From NCBI GenBank assembly GCA_938075415.1, contig CALJHC010000003.1, forward strand, positions 62,001 to 126,000: a DNA stretch of 64,000 nucleotides, in the 5' to 3' direction. Source of the DNA: an uncultured Rubripirellula sp. Lineage in GTDB: Bacteria > Planctomycetota > Planctomycetia > Pirellulales > Pirellulaceae. The notes under the pieces are model-generated. The model saw only the letters and a list, made by a program, of their open reading frames with translations. It searched no databases and was not told the DNA's origin. A program made the translations under genes and the position numbers. Within the stretch, counting starts at the first letter, position 1, and each line of letters begins with the position of its first letter. Shown here piece after piece: positions 9,413 through 18,500 of the stretch.

Positions 9413-12400
9413 CTAAGATCCGCCCTCAATGGAGGCGTCACCTGAAAGCAAATCAAGCGTATCGTCCAAGGTGGAATTAACCCCATCGCCCTCAATTTCA
9501 ATCGACAACTGCTCATCGACGACTTGCCCAATCGACAGGTCAGCTTGCTGCTCCAAATCGCTTTGGCCAATCCCAGAAATGGAGACATCCGAAGTGACCG
9601 TGGGGCTCGGCACTGGCAGCTCCTGTGGCGACCCGTTTTCTGAATTTGATTCAGGATCCTTGGCAGGCAATCCATCGCTATTAACCTCCACTTGCTCACC
9701 GCTACCGACTGCATCGCCATTGGACTGCTGACGATTGAGTTCGTTAAGCACCAATAGCACGTCAAGCGATGTTACCAACTGATCGGCATTCACGTCGTAC
9801 GCGTAGTCATCGTCAGTCCGATGGATGGGACCAGGACCATAAACGTTGAGATAGTTAATAATCGCCAAAGCGTCCAATGCGGTTACTACTCCGCTGCGAT
9901 CAACATCAAACGGGTCATCAACGTTGTGGTGCGGATTCGAATTTTCGGCAACGCTGATCACGAACTTTTCTGAGATTGCGTGAAAGACACCTTCAAGATC
10001 ATCAACCCACAATGTCAATTCAATCTCGTTTTGACTTGCACGCTCAACAATTTGATTGTCGAGCAACTTCAAAATACCATCAGAGACCTCGAACCTTGAA
10101 TCATCAACTGAAACCTGAAATCTTGATTTGGTAAATCCACCATCAATCGTCACGATTCCAACCGCAGAACCTTGCACTTTCTCCAAGACGGTATAACTGC
10201 TTAGGTCGATGACTAACGGCTGCTCCGGAACATCAGTGACGTCAATCAGCAATGTCTCCTTAACAGAGACAGAGGTATCGTTCTCACGAGACGCCATCAC
10301 CACCAAAGCAATCACGGGTTCCGTTTCATGATCCACGGTGACGCCTGGTTGCAGATACAGTTGATCTCCTACGATCGAGAAACGTTCATCATCTACCGAA
10401 AAAAGATGTGCACCCGAATAATAAGGATCATGAACGGTAAGGGTCGTTAACAGCATGTCCTCCGTATTCTCATCAATCCGAATTGAATCGGGGAAGATGC
10501 TAAGACTAGGACCATTGGGGTCTTGGACCTTGAATTTCAAAACTGAATCCACTGATGCATCCGCCTCAGCATCCAGCACACTCAAAGTCACTTCGATCTC
10601 AGGTTCGAGTGCGAAGTCGACGGAGCCATCCACAAAAACAATCTGCTGTTCTGATCCGTTGAGTCGACCATCAGCTATCCCAAAACGGGGATCAGAAAAC
10701 ACAAACTCATAACGCCCCTTTGAATCAGGATCGGTCACCGAGAATGTCCCGAGAACCGAGCCAGCCAAGATCGTCTGGCTAATGTCTGCCACCGATGATT
10801 CAATGGAAGAGGGGGCATCGGCGACCGCCTTAACCTCTATTTGCAAATCCACTTCTTCAGAGAAATTTCGGCCATCGTAGAAACGCAGTTTTATCCATTC
10901 ATTCCCGAAAAAATCATTGTTCGGCTGGTACTGGAAAGACCCATCAAATCCGACAGTGATGACACCATGCAGCGCCTCAGTCTGCTGCAGCACAATGATC
11001 TGATCTCCATCAGCGTCCAACGCATCGACAAGCAAAGCGCCAGCCGATCCGGTCAAGACTTTATCCTCATCCATCGAAAAGGTTATCAATTCGGGACCTT
11101 GGGGAGCCAAATTTGCAGAAATTTCCCGCAAGCCAAATCGTGGCCGGTCACTTACGATTCCACCGGCGATCACGACTGAACGTTCAGCAGGTTGATGCAA
11201 ACCAATCTCAGCGAGCCCCTGATCGCCTAGCACCACGACCGACATTTCATCTCGCCAAGTGAGCTGAAGCGGATTGCCAACGGCAGAAAGGTCAACGGGA
11301 AACACTTCCAATAGCACACCGTTGACGGAATCATGCAACTTGAGTTGGTTGAGATTGTCCGAAAGGGATGCGATGCGATTTGTCCCCGCGCTAAAAGCGA
11401 TCGGGCCGACGAGATCATCGAACTGCTGTAAATCAGCATAATTCTGATCAACGTCATGAACATGCACCCGTCCAGTCAAATCTCGAACGATCACCAAGCC
11501 CGAATCATCGTCAAATGCAATCGCCTCGCTGCGACTCGCAAGTCGCCCCGCGCCACCCTCAATCGGCTCATTTAACGAACGACTCCAAAGTGAGGTTACG
11601 AGATCATTGCCGTCCTGCCATGCGAGAAGCGTTCGTTGACCAGTCGCCGAGGAGAGGAGACTGGTTTGATCGTTGGCCACGTAACCTGTTGAACTCAGCT
11701 GCAACCCATCCAGCGATGAGTATTCAATGGCAAGAAGGTTTGTCGATTCGGTCGATGCGGGAAGGATTAGCCCACGACCTTCAGAATCTATTACCAACTC
11801 AACCCAATTCTCCGATTGGTATTCGACCGGAATCTCTATCGCTTCGGTTGATTTTGTTTCAGGATCAACGATCCAAGAAGCCGCAAGCCCTGCCTGCGCG
11901 CCGACAACAAGCAGCTTGCCGTCGGGCAATAACTCAAAATCATTTAAAGCTCCATCAATGTTGATGGAAACTGAACCCGACTGATCCAATTGGCCAACGG
12001 TTAATTCTCCCGTTCCAAGTGCAAACCATTTCTCACCGCTGACCAGCAGTGAAGACGAACCCGAGATGGCCCAAGAGTGGTTGGTTACTTCAGACTGGAC
12101 CGGCACGGTTTGCAACTGACCAGCGTTTGTGTCGAGCAAACGAAGCGAGTACTCCCCATCCTCTAATCCGGATATCTGAAATTGGCCGTCGGAACTGGTT
12201 AGAGAAATCGGCTCTGAGGGATCCAACTTGTGATTGAGATTGAGATCGACAAAGACCAGACGTTCAGCGGCTCCCACCTCGGCTTGATCCCAAATCATCG
12301 AGTGGTTGAGATCCTCAAACACGTCACCCGTGATTGCAGCAAGAACTCGACGATCCGCCAAGCGTTCAATCAGCAATCGCCGCTTGAGCAGAATTCGTCG

Positions 12401-12430
12401 CCGTTTCGTTCGACCAAACGATCTTGCCAT
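9413..12430 (-). CDS. large surface/secreted protein with cadherin-like and dockerin-like domains
   Basis: A 1005-residue extracellular protein. The N-terminus is very Arg/Lys-rich and carries the planctomycetal motif ERLADRRVLAA, common at the start of their giant secreted proteins and probably an export or sorting signal. Next come an SdrD-B/prealbumin-like domain (about 32-105), a region resembling a beta-propeller (about 110-445), an Ig-like tandem domain beginning at MDEDKVLTGS, and several cadherin-like repeats each containing a D-x-RF-x-[IV] strand (about 545-835). A dockerin-type pair of calcium loops (DVDRSGVVTALDAL and DVNADQLVTSLDVL, about 838-900) is followed by an acidic Ser/Gly/Gln tail. 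Role inferred: cell-surface adhesion or matrix. No cohesin partner is visible in the window. It is transcribed divergently from the glycine-rich protein gene. Confidence 0.85.
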   Translation of the reverse strand: MARSFGRTKRRRILLKRRLLIERLADRRVLAAITGDVFEDLNHSMIWDQAEVGAAERLVFVDLNLNHKLDPSEPISLTSSDGQFQISGLEDGEYSLRLLDTNAGQLQTVPVQSEVTNHSWAISGSSSLLVSGEKWFALGTGELTVGQLDQSGSVSINIDGALNDFELLPDGKLLVVGAQAGLAASWIVDPETKSTEAIEIPVEYQSENWVELVIDSEGRGLILPASTESTNLLAIEYSSLDGLQLSSTGYVANDQTSLLSSATGQRTLLAWQDGNDLVTSLWSRSLNEPIEGGAGRLASRSEAIAFDDDSGLVIVRDLTGRVHVHDVDQNYADLQQFDDLVGPIAFSAGTNRIASLSDNLNQLKLHDSVNGVLLEVFPVDLSAVGNPLQLTWRDEMSVVVLGDQGLAEIGLHQPAERSVVIAGGIVSDRPRFGLREISANLAPQGPELITFSMDEDKVLTGSAGALLVDALDADGDQIIVLQQTEALHGVITVGFDGSFQYQPNNDFFGNEWIKLRFYDGRNFSEEVDLQIEVKAVADAPSSIESSVADISQTILAGSVLGTFSVTDPDSKGRYEFVFSDPRFGIADGRLNGSEQQIVFVDGSVDFALEPEIEVTLSVLDAEADASVDSVLKFKVQDPNGPSLSIFPDSIRIDENTEDMLLTTLTVHDPYYSGAHLFSVDDERFSIVGDQLYLQPGVTVDHETEPVIALVVMASRENDTSVSVKETLLIDVTDVPEQPLVIDLSSYTVLEKVQGSAVGIVTIDGGFTKSRFQVSVDDSRFEVSDGILKLLDNQIVERASQNEIELTLWVDDLEGVFHAISEKFVISVAENSNPHHNVDDPFDVDRSGVVTALDALAIINYLNVYGPGPIHRTDDDYAYDVNADQLVTSLDVLLVLNELNRQQSNGDAVGSGEQVEVNSDGLPAKDPESNSENGSPQELPVPSPTVTSDVSISGIGQSDLEQQADLSIGQVVDEQLSIEIEGDGVNSTLDDTLDLLSGDASIEGGS

Positions 12431-12724
12431 GGAAAACTGTTGAAAGAGGTGGAACGAGAGTGGGACGGTCTTTTGATCGTCTTGAGGCGGAAAAGTTCCG
12501 AAAAAGAGTTATTTTGTGGGCAAAGTCGTTCCCTCAGCACAAGTTTCCGGCAGATTCTTGTCCCACTATCCCGACCCTACCGTCTATCATACGCTCAGAG
12601 GTGGTAACAGTATCGCTAAATCACCGTAAATTTTGCTTCGCAAATAAGTTGCAAGGCGATCTACGCGACTTGTGTCACCTAAAGTTGTGCTACCGGAATT
12701 CACGCCATAATTCCCCGGTTGAAA

Positions 12725-12742
12725 TTCCATCTTTTGATGGAA
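12725..12742 (+). promoter_or_regulatory. 7-bp hairpin with TTTT loop
   Basis: TTCCATC and GATGGAA form a perfect stem closing a TTTT tetraloop. It lies about 175 nt upstream of the start of the glycine-rich secreted protein. It may be a leader-RNA hairpin or an operator. Confidence 0.35.
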
Positions 12743-12847
12743 GGTTGGCAATTTGACTGTTTCGTGCGACCGTGAAGGTTGGACCAGCTAATTGCTGATA
12801 CCCGTTGAATCAGGAAAAGATGCTTTGAATTCGGACTATTAGTGCCC

Positions 12848-12875
12848 CCAAGTGTCTCGCCAGAGAGACACTTGG
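12848..12875 (+). promoter_or_regulatory. 11-bp perfect hairpin in the leader of the glycine-rich protein gene
   Basis: CCAAGTGTCTC and GAGACACTTGG pair perfectly around the loop GCCAGA. The element ends 41 nt before the ATG at 12917, so it would be in the 5' untranslated RNA. No T-run follows, so it is not an intrinsic terminator on the plus strand. A role in mRNA stability, translation control or protein binding is inferred. Confidence 0.5.
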
Positions 12876-12916
12876 CAAGACTCCTCCAGAATCGTCATCC
12901 ATTCGGCAGTGTAATT

Positions 12917-14896
12917 ATGATCAAGCGTCTATCGGCAACCGTGTTGCCTGCGTGCCTGCTCATCGCTGGGCTATCGGCAAACACCCTTGTTGGACAAGGC
13001 CTTAGCGGTGTCCAGCAACGTCTAGACGAAACCATTCAGCAAAGCCGTTCCGGCGGCGACCCAAGTTCGCTTCCCGGCTACGGCGGCGGTTCAAATGCTC
13101 CGTCCGGTGAAGGTCAATCCGGCGAGGAGATGCGTCGTGGTGGAGGCGGGTCAAGCTCGGTTCCCGGTGCCAATGGTGGCTCAAGCTCGCCACCAGCGGG
13201 AGGGCAAGAAATGCGGGGCTATGGTGGTGGTTCGAGTTCGCCACCCGGACTCAGCCCAGGCGGTCCCGGTGGCATGTCACTAGGAAGTGCAGGGATACCT
13301 GGCGGTGGTGATCGAGAAATGGAAGATGATCCAGATTTCCAGATGCAAGGCTATGGCGGCAGCGGTGGACCTGGACAAGGCCAGACCGGTGGTGCCGGAA
13401 ACAACTCAAATGCTTACACCGCAGGCCTTGCTTCGGTCTTCGGTTCGATGAACCTCTCCGAGCTATTTTTCCCAAACAAAGAAATCAATGTCCAAAGCGG
13501 ACCCATTCTGAAAAATGAATCCGAGGAGGCTTTCAAAGCCGGGCATTATGCGATGGCGAGAGAACTCTTTTTTGCCTACCTGGCTACCGAATACGACAAA
13601 GCCACCTTCGACCTTCAGGATGTCAGGTACAGCTCCCTGCTGAAGCGTCCTACCTGGAATATTCGCTGGGGCGTCTCCATGTCGGTTCGAGGCGACGACG
13701 TCGAGAACGCCTCGCCGGTGAAGGAAGGTGCAAGACCCGCCGGGGGACTTGCCTCTGCTGGCGGGCGGGGACCGGGTGGCTTTGGCACTGGCGATGAAGG
13801 CTTTGATGAATCAATGTCCCGAGATGATTTCGCCGGTGGTGGTGCTGATATGGAAATGGAAATGCAGGATGAAATGGGCGGCTTCGGTGGACCTGGAGGA
13901 CCCGGTGGCTTCGGAGCACCCGGTGGCTTCGGAGCACCCGGTGGCTTCGGGGGTCCAGACGGCTTTGGACGTGGTGGCCAACCCGGTGGCGGAAACGTCC
14001 AAGACTTCAGTTCCAGCATCCCCGAAAGAAAGATGCTCTCCGATAAGGCCAAAGAAGAATTGAGTGGCTTCCTTGGACTCGTTGAGGTGGTGGTTGCTGA
14101 GGAATTCAAGAAACGCTTCCAGCAAGGACACTTCGGCCCCCTGCTGACCACCGTCAATGCACCGGTGATCCCCGAAGCAAAGCCGAATAACGGCGGCTTT
14201 AATGCTCAAACGAAGCCTCCCGTCGCTCCGCCGACCATGACCATGGAATTAAATGACGCCCTTTTGGAATCTGGTGATCCTCTCTATCCCATGTGGCTTC
14301 CCGGCATCTCTTACCTCGGCCAAGTTGATTCCAGCGAAACAGCGATCGCGATTGCTGAGGAACAAAAAATTGATCTCATTTTGCACTTCGATATAAGCCT
14401 GAAACTGATCCGTGGTGAACTTGTCCAGAATGTTTCGCGTTGTCGTCTACTGCACGTCTCTCCACCGGCTGACAGCCAGGGACGAAAGCGACATCAGTTG
14501 ATCACATCCAAAGGCATCGACAACCTCGAGTCGCAGCAACTCGCCGCTTCCGAAAGGATGACTGAACGGGAATACGTCAACGAACAACTCAGCGCCGTCT
14601 GGCTTTTGATTGACCGCGATATCAAAGTGATCGACCTGCCTGAATTAACGGCGGATGTCGCTAAACGTAGACTGGCGACTCTTCTTGCCGGAACCAACAG
14701 CAAGTCGCTACAGACACTCGCAGAGGCTCGCTATTATCAATCGATGAACCTGATCAACCAAGCCGATGCGGAAACTGTATTCCAAATCGCCGGTGAGGAA
14801 GATGGACTGATCTTGCTTCACGGGCCGCTGAAGCAACGAATCGAGGTCAGTCGCAAATGGGCAGTTGATGCAGCACGCCAAACCGACGACGGCTAG
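12917..14896 (+). CDS. glycine-rich secreted protein of unknown function
   Basis: A 659-residue protein with a signal peptide (MIKRLSATVLPACLLIAGLS..., cleavage near LVGQG). Two low-complexity segments rich in Gly, Pro and Ser follow. One, near the N-terminus, repeats GGGSS/SPP units around the motif EMRGYGGGS. The other, in the middle, contains GFGAPG tandem units (18-nt repeats at about 13909-13950). Between them is a short helical segment (EEAFKAGHYAMARELFFAYLA) that may be a TPR-like hairpin. The C-terminal ~270 residues look globular with no motif I recognise. An upstream GTG at 12842 would place the signal peptide internally and would span the leader hairpin, so I reject it. Export is well supported; function is unknown. 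Confidence 0.75.
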   Translation: MIKRLSATVLPACLLIAGLSANTLVGQGLSGVQQRLDETIQQSRSGGDPSSLPGYGGGSNAPSGEGQSGEEMRRGGGGSSSVPGANGGSSSPPAGGQEMRGYGGGSSSPPGLSPGGPGGMSLGSAGIPGGGDREMEDDPDFQMQGYGGSGGPGQGQTGGAGNNSNAYTAGLASVFGSMNLSELFFPNKEINVQSGPILKNESEEAFKAGHYAMARELFFAYLATEYDKATFDLQDVRYSSLLKRPTWNIRWGVSMSVRGDDVENASPVKEGARPAGGLASAGGRGPGGFGTGDEGFDESMSRDDFAGGGADMEMEMQDEMGGFGGPGGPGGFGAPGGFGAPGGFGGPDGFGRGGQPGGGNVQDFSSSIPERKMLSDKAKEELSGFLGLVEVVVAEEFKKRFQQGHFGPLLTTVNAPVIPEAKPNNGGFNAQTKPPVAPPTMTMELNDALLESGDPLYPMWLPGISYLGQVDSSETAIAIAEEQKIDLILHFDISLKLIRGELVQNVSRCRLLHVSPPADSQGRKRHQLITSKGIDNLESQQLAASERMTEREYVNEQLSAVWLLIDRDIKVIDLPELTADVAKRRLATLLAGTNSKSLQTLAEARYYQSMNLINQADAETVFQIAGEEDGLILLHGPLKQRIEVSRKWAVDAARQTDDG

Positions 14897-15721
14897 ACAT
14901 TACCTCGGCGAGTGGATCACCAACAATTGACGAAGCTTGCCCTCAGGCCATGTTGGACGGGGCAAGGATCATATACCTCGCTGGTTTTAAGGTAGTTCCA
15001 AACGCTGGAGAACTCTGTGGACACACGAAAAAACCTTCCGAGCGTTCAAACCTGCGAGACTCTTCATGATTCACTTCTATCTTGGCAGCACCTGTGGGAC
15101 AGGAAACGAAATCCGTGTCCGACTTCCTTGCTGACCACCCACATTCAGAACTCTTGACTGCCTTGGCCGCTGGCGTTTTCGTCACACGTCTCGCATTGGT
15201 TCGTCGCTGACTCATTCTCGGTAAACGTGGCTGGCACCTGGGCGCTGCAGGTGCCGCCTTGAGAACCCTGCAATTTGATTAGGCGCTCCGTGTGCTGCTC
15301 ATTCCCGACATGAAATCAGGGTATGTGCTTCGGCAATTGAGGGATTTCGTCGATCCTCACTTCGCTTGTAATACCGAAAAGGCATTCTGCGTCTGGCACT
15401 GGAGTGGCCGTCCCGGACAATGTCACTCAAGAATGAAAATATTGTTCATCGCCTGCCTCGTCGCCACCACGCCGCAAATGTTCGCCAAAGGGGTCTATCC
15501 TCACGCAAGCTTGTCGACTTCATGGCTTGAACGGTGGTAGACACCTTCACCTGATCCATGCCACATCGAAAAAGAATCTCCTGAGATCAAGACTTCTCAA
15601 AGACTAATGATTGCCGCGCCAAAAAGGACGCTGCCATAGATCCCTTTGGAAAACGTTCCTTCCAACCCGCAACCAAATCGGTCCAGCGACGGACATCATG
15701 ACTGCCGAATGATTGATTCGG
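14897..15721. other. 825-nt gap without a confident gene
   Basis: No ORF here is convincing. A 90-codon minus-strand frame (14943-15215) has a weak GAG just before its ATG and Arg/Ser-rich sequence without a recognisable motif. A plus-strand ATG at 15433 opens a 35-codon frame that begins like a signal peptide (MKILFIACLVATTPQMFAKG) but stops almost at once, so it could be a gene remnant. A GC-rich hairpin lies at 15233-15255. This is where a DUF58 gene would be expected after moxR in many relatives, but none is visible. Confidence 0.45.
15233..15255. repeat. GC-rich 8-bp hairpin
   Basis: GGCACCTG and CAGGTGCC are perfect inverted copies around a 7-nt loop. No T-run follows on either strand. 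Function unknown. Confidence 0.35.
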
Positions 15722-15722
15722 C
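15704..15722 (-). terminator. hairpin abutting the moxR stop codon
   Basis: GCCGAAT and ATTCGGC form a 7-bp stem with a 5-nt loop. It begins at the last base of the moxR stop codon on the minus strand. No T-run follows, so it may be a 3'-end stabilising hairpin or a weak terminator. Confidence 0.4.
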
Positions 15723-16795
15723 TAATTTCGCGGCACTTCGATGCTGCCAATCAGAGCAGAGATTTCCTCATCAACTAAACGCCCCTCAATTTCCGCCTCG
15801 GCGGTTAACTGGACACGATGCCGAAGGGTTGGCAGTGCAATGTCGACAACATCATCGGGAACAGCAAAGTCACGACCGCTAAATGCCGCGAGAGTCCGCG
15901 CACTTTGCATTAATGCGAGACCCGCCCGAGGTGATGCACCAAGATGAAAGGCAGGCCATTTCCGTGTCGTTCGAACAATCTGGTTGATGTAATTGACCAA
16001 TTGATCTTCGACTAATACTTGACTGCACAAACTCGTTACTTCCAGAATCTGCTCGGGCGAAGCTATCGTTTTAACTTCTGTTTCAAGTCGATGATTCAAG
16101 TCGAGTTGCTGACTGTGCAACTTCAAAATCTCCGCCTCTTGATCAACGGTCGGGTAGTCCACATGCAACTTGAACATGAATCGATCAAGTTGAGCCTCTG
16201 GAAGACTATAGGTACCTTCGCTCTCAAGTGGATTTTGCGTTGCGAGGACTAAGAAGGGCCTTGGAACTGAATGACTCGTCCCATCAACGGTGACTCGATA
16301 TTCCTGCATGATTTCCAGTAATGCGGCGTGCGTCTTAGCAGGCGAGCGATTGATTTCATCCGCAAGTAAAAACTGTGTGAACACAGGCCCAGGCCGGAAA
16401 TCGAAAGTTGATTTCTGCATGTCATAAACCGGCGCTCCGGTGATATCCGAGGGCATCAAGTCTGCAGTAAATTGAATGCGACCGCACTGACAACCAAGAA
16501 CACGGCCAAGTGTTCGTACGAACAGAGTCTTTCCCAGGCCGGGAACCGATTCAATTAAAACATGGCCACCAGAGAAAAGTGCCGTCAACGTCCCCTGAAC
16601 CAATTCATCTTGGCCGACATACAACTTGGACAACTCAGCGGTTATCTCTTCGTAAAGTTGTTTGACCCGATTAAGTGGTAAATCGGTCGAACTTCCTGCA
16701 ACATCGGTCTTTGGCAACGAAGAATCAGGCGATGTGGGATCCCGGTCGCCCTGACCAGCGTTAATCGATCCAGGATCTGATGGCAGATTATTCAA
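15722..16795 (-). CDS. MoxR-family AAA+ ATPase
   Basis: A 357-residue MoxR ATPase, a chaperone-like AAA+ protein thought to help assemble or activate membrane or metalloprotein complexes. Walker A is VPGLGKT (residues 84-90), Walker B LLADEIN (143-149) and the sensor region ATQNPLE (185-191), all typical of MoxR. Residues 1-40 are a polar tail before the conserved core. The start is a TTG with AGG eight bases upstream; no suitable ATG occurs before the ATPase core. It lies 361 nt downstream of a five-gene membrane-protein cluster on the same strand, the usual company of MoxR in planctomycetes. The usual DUF58 (von Willebrand-like) partner does not follow within this window. Confidence 0.9.
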   Translation of the reverse strand: MNNLPSDPGSINAGQGDRDPTSPDSSLPKTDVAGSSTDLPLNRVKQLYEEITAELSKLYVGQDELVQGTLTALFSGGHVLIESVPGLGKTLFVRTLGRVLGCQCGRIQFTADLMPSDITGAPVYDMQKSTFDFRPGPVFTQFLLADEINRSPAKTHAALLEIMQEYRVTVDGTSHSVPRPFLVLATQNPLESEGTYSLPEAQLDRFMFKLHVDYPTVDQEAEILKLHSQQLDLNHRLETEVKTIASPEQILEVTSLCSQVLVEDQLVNYINQIVRTTRKWPAFHLGASPRAGLALMQSARTLAAFSGRDFAVPDDVVDIALPTLRHRVQLTAEAEIEGRLVDEEISALIGSIEVPRN

Positions 16796-17156
16796 GTCTT
16801 TACCTAGGTTTCTGATTCAAAGTATGACAAAGTTCCGGAAGTATCATTTCACGGTACGCAGGGATTGCTTTCAAGACTGATGTAACACTTTAAGCTCTCT
16901 TCGCATCACAAACATTACGAATCTGCATGACCGGAAGCACTGTCACTGGAAGCACTGTCACTGGAATCCCTCGGAAACCTTCACGTGGTAGCATCCAAGT
17001 CTTAATGGCTCGCAAACCCTGAACTCTATCGACGACAGCCTTCGTGTGTCTTACATAAAAATACTACAGAGAATTCTCCATCAAGGTTATCCCTATCAAT
17101 ATTATCGTCTTCCTGCGTTTTAATCGTGTCTGAAAACCAATTGAAAACGAAATAGC
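16796..17156. other. gap between DUF4350 and moxR genes
   Basis: The 361 nt contain no ORF of note. A 15-nt perfect tandem duplication lies at 16933-16962. The gap suggests that moxR has its own promoter rather than being strictly co-translated with the upstream cluster. Confidence 0.45.
16933..16962. repeat. 15-nt tandem duplication
   Basis: GGAAGCACTGTCACT occurs twice head to tail, followed by a partial third copy (GGAA). It is intergenic, 138 nt upstream of the moxR start. Confidence 0.7.
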
Positions 17157-18500
17157 TCAATTAACATCCCGTCGCCCAACTGACTCTCCCTGAACCTTCT
17201 TGGCATACTCGTCAATGCGTTGCTTCGCATACGATTCACCCTTGGCTTTTCTCATCAACGCAGCAACCGCATCAAGGTGATGCGAGAAATCAGTTGGATC
17301 ATCCCGAATCACTTTTCTTGGACGCCCGAGAATCGGCAGCATGATCAAACACGCAATCCCCCCCAACAACACGCCATGCATGGTGATCAGATTCAACGGC
17401 CACTCAGTCAAAATCTCCATTCCCGTGACTTTTGGGATTTTCGTCTGTTCCTCGGAGACACGAATGGGGTCCCACCCAGATTTTAAGAAACCAACCACGG
17501 GACGAAGGGCCTTTGACCTCGAATCCGTTCTGATCACCTGCTCCGCTAACTGCTGATTCAGAGGTCGCGTGAATGCGAAATTGGTCAGCAACGACCCGCC
17601 AGCGAGCAGAATAATCCGGGAATCTTTCCATGGCTTTGCATGAATCTTGACCGCCAGTGGGTTTGAATCCTCGGAAGATAGAAGCGGAGTGAAATTGACC
17701 GATGTCGCGGTCGACTCCATTTCATAATTATTTTGTATTGCAAATCCCGAAGCAGTCTCGAAACCCGGACCTGTCGCTTTTGTAGAATCAGCACTTAACC
17801 GAGGCATCGAAGGTGGTATCGCGACCGAACGACTGTCAGTAGATGCAAGAAGATCGTACTCGACCCTAATTTTTCTATCAGGTTCGGCAAGCAAGTTATT
17901 CACTTGCTTTGGCTTGGAAAAACCTTGGTCTTCATCACGTGATTCAGCCTCTAATTCCGAACGCATCCTTTCCATCTTTTGGAACCAGGGTCCGCCGATG
18001 GGTTGAGACTCTCTACATTTTTTTAATGGCTCGAGATGAAACCACCCATTGCTCGGAACAGGATTTCGATTCAAACGCCATGCTATTTGTTGATTCACCT
18101 CTCGAGCGAGTCTGCGACGATATTCCATTCGTTGACTGGGAGGCGCGAGCATCATTGCGTCTTCCCAATAATCAGCCTCGCTTCCACTATCAGGGGGAAG
18201 ATAAACCAAGGTTTTTCCTCCCATACCAAACCACTTCTCAAACCACTTTGTCACTGAGGCATCAATTGGCTGAGCAACATTTGGGGTCCAGACAATCACA
18301 TCGGTAAGCATCACACGATCACTAAGTTGCGAAATATCGCGTGAGCGATACCCGGCGTTCTCGTAGGCGGTTCGCAACGCACCAAATCCATTAAGGCTGG
18401 TGCGACCTCGCACCCCCTTGGACTCGCCGTATTCAACGCTCAGCTCGCTGCAACCAGTAAGAGCAAGCAGCAAGCAGGACAGACAGAGAAATGCCCTCAT
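17157..18500 (-). CDS. DUF4350-type lipoprotein
   Basis: A 447-residue protein beginning with a lipoprotein signal peptide and the lipobox LTGC (Cys17), so it should be membrane-anchored outside the cytoplasm. The large exposed part contains the DUF4350-like fold beginning near TSLNGFGALRTAYENAGY. This resembles the GATase-like/ABC-accessory domains that accompany MoxR-DUF58 loci. A membrane helix near the C-terminus (about residues 375-396) is followed by a basic cytosolic tail. The start overlaps the stop of the DUF4129 gene by 4 nt (ATGA), showing translational coupling. No enzymatic motif is visible. The family call rests on context and sequence character. Confidence 0.78.
   Translation of the reverse strand: MRAFLCLSCLLLALTGCSELSVEYGESKGVRGRTSLNGFGALRTAYENAGYRSRDISQLSDRVMLTDVIVWTPNVAQPIDASVTKWFEKWFGMGGKTLVYLPPDSGSEADYWEDAMMLAPPSQRMEYRRRLAREVNQQIAWRLNRNPVPSNGWFHLEPLKKCRESQPIGGPWFQKMERMRSELEAESRDEDQGFSKPKQVNNLLAEPDRKIRVEYDLLASTDSRSVAIPPSMPRLSADSTKATGPGFETASGFAIQNNYEMESTATSVNFTPLLSSEDSNPLAVKIHAKPWKDSRIILLAGGSLLTNFAFTRPLNQQLAEQVIRTDSRSKALRPVVGFLKSGWDPIRVSEEQTKIPKVTGMEILTEWPLNLITMHGVLLGGIACLIMLPILGRPRKVIRDDPTDFSHHLDAVAALMRKAKGESYAKQRIDEYAKKVQGESVGRRDVN

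Larger units (their letters stand above)
12431..12916. other. divergent promoter region with two hairpins
   Basis: This 486 nt region separates two divergently transcribed genes for large exported proteins. It is A/T-richer than the flanking genes and contains two clean inverted repeats on the glycine-rich gene's side (12725-12742 and 12848-12875). I could not assign a convincing -35/-10 pair. The short ORFs over it look spurious. Confidence 0.5.

Noticed and set aside
13615-14157. A 180-codon Pro-rich minus-strand ORF
   Set aside because: It is the antisense shadow of the glycine-rich repeats (GGN codons read as proline on the other strand).
15433-15540. A 35-codon secreted peptide beginning MKILFIACLVATT
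   Set aside because: The signal-like start is attractive, but there is no strong ribosome-binding site and the mature part would be only about 16 residues, so I only mention it as a possible remnant.
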